Assembly: GCA_964569425.1 (NCBI GenBank)
Contig: CAZMVD010000192.1
Coordinates: 1 to 5,143 of the forward strand
Length of the DNA: 5,143 bases
Direction of reading: 5' to 3'
Origin: JACQXM01 sp964569425
Lineage (GTDB): Bacteria; Planctomycetota; Phycisphaerae; UBA1845
Below are positions 1 to 4,786 of this stretch, in pieces (positions within the stretch are counted from its first letter, which is position 1; each line of letters opens with the position of its first letter). Both the position numbers and the translations under genes were made by a program. The notes beneath the pieces were generated by a model. That model did not search any database. It was not told the origin of the DNA and was given only the letters and a program-made list of their open reading frames with translations.

Positions 1-699
1 CTGGTGCAGGCCGGCCAGGTCCGGGGCATCGTCACGGCACCGCTCGAGAAGAGCGCACTGCACGCCGCGGGCTACGACTATCCGGGACATACGGAGATGC
101 TCGCCGCGCTCGCGGGCGGCGTCGATGTCGCCATGATGATGGCTGCGGAAACGACGTCTCTCGGCGGACCGCTGCGCGTCGTGCTGGCGACGACGCATCA
201 CGCGCTGCGCGACGTTCCGCGCCTGTTCGACGAGGACATTCTCGTCACGCAGACACGGATCACGTATCTTGCGCTGCAGCAGCAGTGGGCGATCGCACGT
301 CCCCGTATCGCACTGTGCGCGTTCAATCCCCATGCGTCGGACCACGGACTCTTTGGCGACGAAGAAGCTCGCATCTACGGGCCCGCGATCCAGCGACTGG
401 ATGCGCTCGGTACACCTGCGGTGGGACCCTTGCCCGCAGATACCGTGTTCACACGTGCCCTGCGCGGCGAGTTCGACGCCGTGATTGCGCCGTACCATGA
501 CGTGGGCATGGCCGCGTTCAAGACTGCATCCTTCGGACAGGGAGTCAACGTGACGCTCGGGCTGCCGTTCGTGCGCACATCGCCGGATCACGGCACGGCA
601 TTCGACATCGCGGGCCGTGGTGTGGCGGACGCATCGTCGATGATCGCAGCGATCCGGCTCGCGGCACGGCTCGTCGAACGAATGGAGGCGACACGATGA
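1..699 (+). CDS. pdxA: 4-hydroxythreonine-4-phosphate dehydrogenase PdxA, 3' part (5' end outside window)
   Basis: PdxA oxidises 4-phosphohydroxy-L-threonine with NAD(P)+ in the DXP-dependent pathway of pyridoxal phosphate synthesis; the product loses CO2 and is condensed by PdxJ. The 232 visible codons are open from base 1 and match the C-terminal two-thirds of the family (E. coli PdxA is about 329 residues), so the GTG at base 4 is internal and not a start. Seen in order: TAPLEKSALHAAG, PGHTE, LATTHHALRD, NPHASDHG, PLPADTVF, APYHDVGM, GQGVNVTLGLPFVRTS and DHGTAFDIAGRG. The three metal-binding histidines known from E. coli PdxA correspond to the His codons at 196-198 (TTH), 331-333 (NPH) and 496-498 (YHD), all intact. 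The TGA stop overlaps the ftsE start as ATGA, so it is the first visible gene of the operon. No sign of decay. Confidence 0.96.
   Translation: MVQAGQVRGIVTAPLEKSALHAAGYDYPGHTEMLAALAGGVDVAMMMAAETTSLGGPLRVVLATTHHALRDVPRLFDEDILVTQTRITYLALQQQWAIARPRIALCAFNPHASDHGLFGDEEARIYGPAIQRLDALGTPAVGPLPADTVFTRALRGEFDAVIAPYHDVGMAAFKTASFGQGVNVTLGLPFVRTSPDHGTAFDIAGRGVADASSMIAAIRLAARLVERMEATR
684..688 (+). promoter_or_regulatory. Shine-Dalgarno sequence for ftsE
   Basis: GGAGG lies inside the last codons of pdxA, 7 bases before the ftsE ATG at 696. It is the only strong ribosome-binding site I see in the operon. It fixes the ftsE start and implies that ftsE can load ribosomes independently, whereas the later genes have weak or no such site and depend on overlapping stop/start codons. 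Confidence 0.75.
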
Positions 700-1376
700 T
701 TCGTGTCGAGCATGTCAGCAAGCAGTATCCGCGCGGCGGCTTTGCACTCAACGACGTCACGCTCGAGATACGCAAAGGCGAGTTCGTGTTTCTGACCGGT
801 CACAGCGGCGCCGGCAAGTCCACGCTGCTGCGACTCATTCACATGGCCGAGCGGCCGACGAGCGGGGAGATCCGCGTGAGCGGCTATTCGTCGGCCAACA
901 TCCGGCCGCGCGAGATCGCGATGCTGCGCCGCAAGATCGGCTACGTCTTCCAGGACTTCCGACTCCTCGCCGACCGGACTGCAGCCGAGAACATCGCGTT
1001 CGCGCTCGAGGTTACGGGCGCACGCGAAAATGTGAAGCGGAACAAGGTCGGACGGCTGCTGGCGCAGGTCGGCCTCGCGTCGAAGGCGGAATCGCTTCCG
1101 GCAGAGCTGTCGGGCGGCGAGCAGCAACGGGTCGCCGTCGCACGTGCACTCGTCAACGATCCGCTCGTGCTGCTGGCGGACGAGGCCACGGGCAACCTGG
1201 ACGAGCGCGCAACGCGTGGCATCTTCGAGCTGTTCCGCAGCATCAACGCGAGCGGCACCGCGGTGGTCTTCGCAACGCATGACCTGGAGCTGGTGCGGAA
1301 GAATCCCGCAATGCGCATGATCGAGCTGGACCAGGGCCGCGTGGTGCTCGACACTGCAGCCGAGCCGGTGGAGTAA
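696..1376 (+). CDS. ftsE: Cell-division ABC transporter ATPase FtsE
   Basis: FtsE is the cytoplasmic ATPase of FtsEX, a type VII (MacB-like) ABC complex at the divisome. It moves no solute; it drives conformational changes that control periplasmic peptidoglycan hydrolases. The 226-residue length is normal for the family. The ABC motifs are complete: Walker A GHSGAGKST (35-43), Q-loop VFQDFRLL with Gln86, signature LSGGEQQ (138-144), Walker B VLLADE (158-163), D-loop GNLD (166-169) and switch His195. VFQDFRLL followed by DRTAAENIAF is typical of FtsE rather than LolD or MacB. The usual Pro after the Walker B Glu is Ala164, a mild variation. The ATG at 696 is set by a strong GGAGG and overlaps the pdxA stop. 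The stop overlaps ftsX as TAATG, and the ftsX neighbour confirms the identity. Confidence 0.97.
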   Translation: MIRVEHVSKQYPRGGFALNDVTLEIRKGEFVFLTGHSGAGKSTLLRLIHMAERPTSGEIRVSGYSSANIRPREIAMLRRKIGYVFQDFRLLADRTAAENIAFALEVTGARENVKRNKVGRLLAQVGLASKAESLPAELSGGEQQRVAVARALVNDPLVLLADEATGNLDERATRGIFELFRSINASGTAVVFATHDLELVRKNPAMRMIELDQGRVVLDTAAEPVE

Positions 1377-2233
1377 TGCCATACGCTCTGCGTGAAGCCG
1401 CCAACGCCTTCCGGCGTTCACCGCTGCTGGTCGGACTCTCGGCGATCATGATCGCCATCTCGCTGTTCGTCGTCGGGCTGTTCGGACTCGCGGCGTACAA
1501 CATCCGCCTCGTCATCCAGGACGTGGAAGCGCGTGTCGAGGTTGTCGCGTACCTGCGCGACGATGCATCGCCTGCCGACGTGCGGCTTGCGGAGACCGAC
1601 ATCCGCGCGTTTCCGGAGGTGCGCGACGTGCGCCACATCTCGCGAGAGCAGGCGCTCATCATCGCGCGCAACGAGCTGCCCGAGTTTGCGACCCTGTTCG
1701 GCGACCTCGAGGGGAATCCGCTGCCGGCGTCTTTCGAGATCGCGCTGAAGCCGCACCAGCAGGGGCCGGCCGCGGTGGCCGCCGTTGCGGACCGCGTGCG
1801 GCTCTATCCCGTGGTCGAGGACGTGACATACGGCCAGGAATGGCTCGATACGGTGTACCTGCTGCGTCGTGTGGCTGCAGTCGCGACCGCGGTGCTCGGC
1901 GCCGCGTTCGCGGCGGTAGCCGCACTCATCATCGCATCCGCCATCCGTCTCGCGATCTTTGCCCGTCGCGACGAGATCTCGATCATGCGACTGGTCGGCG
2001 CGACCGACGGTTTCATCCGCCGGCCGTTCGTGCTCGAGGGACTGCTGACCGGAATCATCGGTGCCCTGCTCGCACTCGGCCTGACCTGGGGTGCATTCCG
2101 CGTTCTGTCCGGCTCCGTTTTCGAGCTCGCGTGGCTGCCGCCCCACTGGCTGCTGGCCGGCGTGCTCGCGGGCACGCTGTTCGGCGGCGCTGCCAGCATG
2201 CTCGCCGTACGCCATCACCTGCGCGAAGTCTGA
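1376..2233 (+). CDS. ftsX: Cell-division protein FtsX, membrane subunit of FtsEX
   Basis: FtsX couples FtsE ATP hydrolysis to a periplasmic hydrolase activator. The 285 residues show the expected four-helix layout: a short cytoplasmic start, TM1 about 17-40, an extracytoplasmic domain about 42-162 between TM1 and TM2, TM2 about 166-190, TM3 about 219-240 and TM4 about 258-278. The extracytoplasmic domain carries the family-typical VVAYLRDDAS, HISREQAL and NPLPASFE (114-121). The cytoplasmic stretch EISIMRLVGATDGFIRRPF (200-218) is the conserved FtsX/MacB region that contacts the ATPase. The ATG overlaps the ftsE stop (TAATG). The only ribosome-binding match is a weak GGTGGAG at 1367-1373, so translation probably depends on coupling. 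The TGA overlaps the next gene as TGATG, which puts the candidate partner for the extracytoplasmic domain directly downstream. Confidence 0.96.
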   Translation: MPYALREAANAFRRSPLLVGLSAIMIAISLFVVGLFGLAAYNIRLVIQDVEARVEVVAYLRDDASPADVRLAETDIRAFPEVRDVRHISREQALIIARNELPEFATLFGDLEGNPLPASFEIALKPHQQGPAAVAAVADRVRLYPVVEDVTYGQEWLDTVYLLRRVAAVATAVLGAAFAAVAALIIASAIRLAIFARRDEISIMRLVGATDGFIRRPFVLEGLLTGIIGALLALGLTWGAFRVLSGSVFELAWLPPHWLLAGVLAGTLFGGAASMLAVRHHLREV

Positions 2234-3462
2234 TGCCACGCCGGCGGCTCCTCCTGCTGTTCTCGCTGCTGTTGCTCATGGTGCCCCGCGCCGCGAGCGC
2301 ACAGGTGCAGGAGCTGCGCGCCAGTGAGGCAAAGCTGGATTCGATCCGCCAGGAGCAGAGCCGGCTGCAGTCCGAGCTCGATGCGCTCCGCTCGCGGGTG
2401 CGCGATGCGTCCGACGAGCTGACGAACATTGCACGCCAGCGGGAAGCGTCTGCGAGCGCGCTGCTCGAGCTCGACTACCAGACGTCGCTGCTCGACGAGA
2501 GCGCAGACAGCCTGCAGCAGCAGCTCGCAAGCACCCGCACGCAGGTGCGCAGACGCACCGACCAGCTCGGACGGCGCCTGCGCTCGGTCTACAAGCGCGG
2601 GCCGCTGCATTCCGTGCGCGTCATGCTGACCGCAGAGAGCTTCGCCGACCTGATCAATCGCTACCGCTACCTGCACGTCCTCGCGCGTCGCGACCGGTCC
2701 ATGATCGAAGAGATCCGACAACTGGAGCGCTCGCTCGTCACCCAGAACCGTGCGCTGCAGGAGACCATGCTGCAGATCGAAACGCTGCGCGCGCAGAAGG
2801 AGATGGAGGTGGCGGAGCTGGAGCGGCTCGAGCAGCAGAGCCAGTCCGCGCTCCAGCAGTACCGGAATGCGCAGACGCGCACGGAGAGCCGGCTGGAGCG
2901 GCTCGCGGAGGACGAGCGCTCGATGACATCGCTGATCGCGCGCCTCGAGCGGGAGCGCGTGGAGCGCGAGCGGGCGGATGCGAATCGCGCGCGCACGGGC
3001 GCACGCACACCGACGGCAGAGCCTGCGCCCTCGATCGGCACGCGCGACCTGGGCACACTCGCCTGGCCGGTGGACGGGAACATCATCTATCGCTTCGGCC
3101 CCGAGCGCCGGCCAAACGGTGTCGTGCTGCGCAACCAGGGCATTGGCATTGCGACCGCGGCAGGGACACCCGTGCGGGCGGTCGAGACCGGCGTCGTGGT
3201 CCTGGCGCGGCCCTTCGAGGGTTACGGCCCGACCGTGATGCTCAGTCACGGCGGCGGCTACTACACGCTCTACCTGTACCTCGGTCGCATCGACGTCCAG
3301 GAAGGGCAGACCGTTTCCGGCGGTGCAACCGTTGGCACCGTTGGCGGTGAACAGACGCCGGAAGGGCCGCACATCGAGTTCCAGGTGCGTGCGCCCGTCC
3401 GCACCGGTGTACCCGAGGCCGTCGACCCGCTGCGCTGGCTGCGCGAACGCGCCGGATCATGA
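2233..3462 (+). CDS. envC: EnvC-like murein hydrolase activator: exported coiled coil plus degenerate LytM (M23) domain
   Basis: Probable FtsX-dependent activator of cell-wall amidases during septum splitting, acting in the periplasm. It has 409 residues; E. coli EnvC has about 419. Residues 1-23 form a signal peptide (basic MPRRR, a Leu-rich core, then ASA before Gln24). Coiled coils cover about 25-115 and 153-256, interrupted by the EnvC/PcsB-type segment SVYKRG (118-123) and MLTAESFADLINRYRYL (131-147). A Pro/Thr-rich linker precedes the LytM fold (about 277-405). Against active M23 peptidases, the HxxxD ligands are Asn301 and Gly305, the YAHL histidine is Tyr349, and the HxH motif is His380-Ile-Glu382. 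It should therefore bind no zinc and cut nothing itself, like E. coli EnvC. The start at 2233 fits the signal peptide and the TGATG overlap with ftsX; the frame is open further upstream, but that part overlaps ftsX. No clear Shine-Dalgarno. It could also be annotated simply as an M23 family peptidase, but catalysis is unlikely. Confidence 0.93.
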   Translation: MPRRRLLLLFSLLLLMVPRAASAQVQELRASEAKLDSIRQEQSRLQSELDALRSRVRDASDELTNIARQREASASALLELDYQTSLLDESADSLQQQLASTRTQVRRRTDQLGRRLRSVYKRGPLHSVRVMLTAESFADLINRYRYLHVLARRDRSMIEEIRQLERSLVTQNRALQETMLQIETLRAQKEMEVAELERLEQQSQSALQQYRNAQTRTESRLERLAEDERSMTSLIARLERERVERERADANRARTGARTPTAEPAPSIGTRDLGTLAWPVDGNIIYRFGPERRPNGVVLRNQGIGIATAAGTPVRAVETGVVVLARPFEGYGPTVMLSHGGGYYTLYLYLGRIDVQEGQTVSGGATVGTVGGEQTPEGPHIEFQVRAPVRTGVPEAVDPLRWLRERAGS

Positions 3463-3554
3463 CGCTCGCCGTCGCACCCGGTCGTTGCCGACGTACGGGC
3501 TCGCTCTGCGGCGGGCTCGGGACGACCGCGACCACTCATTTTCTGCTCGGCTGA
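3459..3554 (+). CDS. Possible 31-codon ORF bridging envC and holB (hypothetical)
   Basis: An ATG at 3459 overlaps the envC stop as ATGA. The frame runs 31 codons to a TGA at 3552-3554, which overlaps the holB ATG as TGATG. It starts MTLAVAPG and ends THFLLG, contains two Cys, and has no motif, signal peptide or membrane segment that I recognise. Eight of its 31 third positions are A or T, a little more than in the neighbours but not noncoding-like. No Shine-Dalgarno precedes it. It could be a real micropeptide, a translated coupler that carries ribosomes from envC to holB, or a chance frame in a 91-base spacer. The overlaps at both ends are the only real support. Confidence 0.3.
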   Translation: MTLAVAPGRCRRTGSLCGGLGTTATTHFLLG

Positions 3555-4716
3555 TGGCACGCGCCGGAATACACCCCGTGCAGGGGCACGAGGACGTACG
3601 GCAGGCGTTGCTGCGCGCGTTCCAGGCCGGTGAGCTTGCCACATCGCTTCTCATCCACGGCCCGCCCGGCGTCGGCAAGCAGCGCCTGGCACTGTGGCTC
3701 GGACAGGTGCTGCTCTGCGGGCAGCCCGACGCAAGCGGGCCGTGCGGCCAGTGTCAGCCGTGTCGGATGGTCCTCCGCCTCGAGCACCCGGACCTGCACT
3801 GGTTCTTCCCGCTCGTCCGCCCGAAAGGCGCCAGTGCGGACCGGCTGCAGGATGCACTGGAGGACGCACGCGCGGCCGAGATCGAGTCGCGCCGGACCAC
3901 GCCCCTGCGCGCACCCGCGCCGGGCGAGCCCACGGGCATCTTCCTCGCCCAGGTGCAGACGCTGCGCGGGCTCGTCAATGCACGCCCGGCCATGGGCACA
4001 CGCAAGGTCTTCGTGATGGGCCAGGCGGAGCGCCTGGTGCCGCAGGAGTCCAGCCCGGAGGCCGCCAATGCGCTCCTCAAGATCCTCGAAGAGCCNNNNN
4101 NNNNNGCACGCCGGGGGACACCCAGATCATCCTCTCGACGTAGGATCCGCAGGCGTTGCTCCCGCCCATTCGTTCGCGAACGCTGGCGGTGCGGCTGCGC
4201 GCATTGCCGGAAGCCGAAGTTGCCGCCTTCCTCGAGGCGAATGCAGGCCTGGCCGCTGACGACGCACGCACGCGCGCGCGCATCGCGGAAGGCAGCATCG
4301 GTCGCGCGCTCGGCTACGGCGCCGACGGCGCGCTCGAGGAGCTGCGGCAACAGGCGCGCGACCTGCTCGCCGCAGCGCTGGACAGCGACGAAGCCGCTCG
4401 ACTGCAGGCAGCGCACCGCCTGCCACCGGCCGGTGCACGCGGCGCTTTCAGCGACACACTCGAGCAGCTCGCACGCTGGATCCGCGACCTCGCAGCGGTC
4501 GCCAGCGGCGCCGAAGAACTCGTTATCAACGTGGACGCGATCGACTGGCTGCGTGCACACGCGAATCCTGCGATTGCGGGTCCGCGTGCCGCGGAGGCGA
4601 TCGCGGCCGTCGAAACGGCGATGGACCTCGCCCAGGGCAACGTGAATCCGCAGCTGGTCCTGGCCGATCTGCTGCGGTCGCTGCGGCTCCTGAGGCCCGC
4701 TGGAGCGCCTCTGTAG
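3554..4716 (+). CDS. holB: DNA polymerase III delta' subunit HolB, disrupted in this assembly by a gap, frame change and in-frame TAG
   Basis: Delta' is the rigid subunit of the clamp loader that opens and loads the beta sliding clamp. Residues 1-181 are read from ATG 3554, with a P-loop-like GPPGVGKQ (36-43), a zinc module Cys55-x8-Cys64-x2-Cys67-x2-Cys70, HPDLHWFFP (78-86) and PEAANALLKILEEP (168-181). After the 10 Ns the matching sequence resumes one frame over (codons from 4108) with TPGDTQIILST, an in-frame TAG at 4141-4143, then DPQALLPPIRSR and domain III, including NVNPQL, to TAG 4714-4716. Both halves fit one colinear delta' of about 385 residues. Since the gene is essential, an error at the contig join is more likely than a pseudogene. 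The P-loop has Gln instead of Ser/Thr and the Walker B position reads VFVMGQAERL, so ATP hydrolysis is not expected, as in other delta' subunits. The ATG overlaps the preceding mini-ORF stop and has no Shine-Dalgarno. Confidence 0.93.
4096..4105. other. Assembly gap of 10 N inside holB
   Basis: Ten undetermined bases follow the codons for LEEP and precede TPGDTQIIL. In the family, only a few residues separate the LEEP motif from the following I-L-x-S/T strand, so the missing sequence is probably very short. Ten looks like a scaffolding placeholder and not a measured length. That alone would explain why the two holB halves lie in different frames. Confidence 0.97.
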
Positions 4717-4735
4717 GTTGTTCCCCTGCAACAAC
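4717..4735. repeat. Inverted repeat GTTGTT / AACAAC just after the holB stop
   Basis: Perfect 6-base arms GTTGTT (4717-4722) and AACAAC (4730-4735) flank the 7-base spacer CCCCTGC, starting at the first base after the holB stop. As RNA the stem is AU-rich and weak and no T-run follows it, so it is a poor intrinsic terminator. Its position next to an AT-rich island would suit a protein-binding operator. I recognise no known regulator site in it. Confidence 0.4.
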
Positions 4736-4736
4736 A

Positions 4737-4750
4737 TACGAATTTATCCT
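4737..4750 (+). promoter_or_regulatory. Possible promoter for moaC in an AT-rich island
   Basis: Fourteen of the 20 bases 4730-4749 are A or T, in sharp contrast to the surrounding sequence. TATCCT at 4745-4750 matches the sigma-70 -10 consensus at 4 of 6 positions. Upstream at 17-19 bases there is only a poor -35 (TTCCCC-like). If used, transcription would start near 4757 and the 4717-4735 palindrome would overlap the -35 zone. The support is base composition and position; the motif itself is weak. Confidence 0.27.
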
Positions 4751-4765
4751 ACCCTGGGGGCTCGC

Positions 4766-4786
4766 CGGGCAGTAAACTTCTGCCCG
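4766..4786 (+). promoter_or_regulatory. GC-rich hairpin abutting the candidate moaC GTG start
   Basis: Perfect 7-base arms CGGGCAG (4766-4772) and CTGCCCG (4780-4786) close the loop TAAACTT. A further CTC/GAG pairing (4761-4763 with 4788-4790) is possible across small bulges. The 3' arm ends on the G of the GTG at 4786, so the folded RNA would cover that start. No T-run follows, which argues against a classical terminator. It may be a translation-control hairpin, or it may mean that the true moaC start lies further downstream. Confidence 0.45.

Noticed and set aside
588..1421. Long minus-strand open frame (277 codons) opposite ftsE.
   Set aside because: Such frames are expected opposite GC-rich genes with G/C third positions; the product is His/Arg/Cys-rich with no recognisable domain.
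1840..2232. Upstream extension of the envC reading frame by 131 codons.
   Set aside because: It overlaps ftsX almost fully, is Arg-rich frame-shadow sequence, and would bury the signal peptide that begins at 2233.
1418..2239. Minus-strand frame (273 codons) covering nearly all of ftsX.
   Set aside because: Compositional shadow of ftsX; the protein is a low-complexity mix of Glu, Arg, Gln and Gly with no motif.
2215..3372. Minus-strand frame of 385 codons opposite envC.
   Set aside because: It mirrors the coiled-coil codon pattern (Leu/Arg/Gln repeats) and has no domain; the plus-strand gene is clear.
3496..3519. Direct repeat CGGGCTCG (3496-3503 and 3512-3519) between envC and holB.
   Set aside because: Eight bases of simple GC-rich sequence; likely chance, and no third copy was noticed.
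3323..3553. An upstream start for holB inside envC.
   Set aside because: Sequence before ATG 3554 does not resemble delta' and the conserved protein fits a start at 3554; a TTG at 3485 has no ribosome-binding site.
4141..4143. TAG recoding (amber read-through) in holB.
   Set aside because: TAG is also the terminal stop of the same gene at 4714-4716, and the site is next to an assembly gap, so an error is far more likely.
4156..4716. A separate gene starting at TTG 4156.
   Set aside because: It is the C-terminal part of delta' (LLPPIRSR through NVNPQL); the TTG is an internal Leu codon.
3754..4737. Minus-strand frame of 327 codons through holB and across the gap.
   Set aside because: It continues across the Ns only because they are read as unknown residues; the delta' match is on the plus strand.
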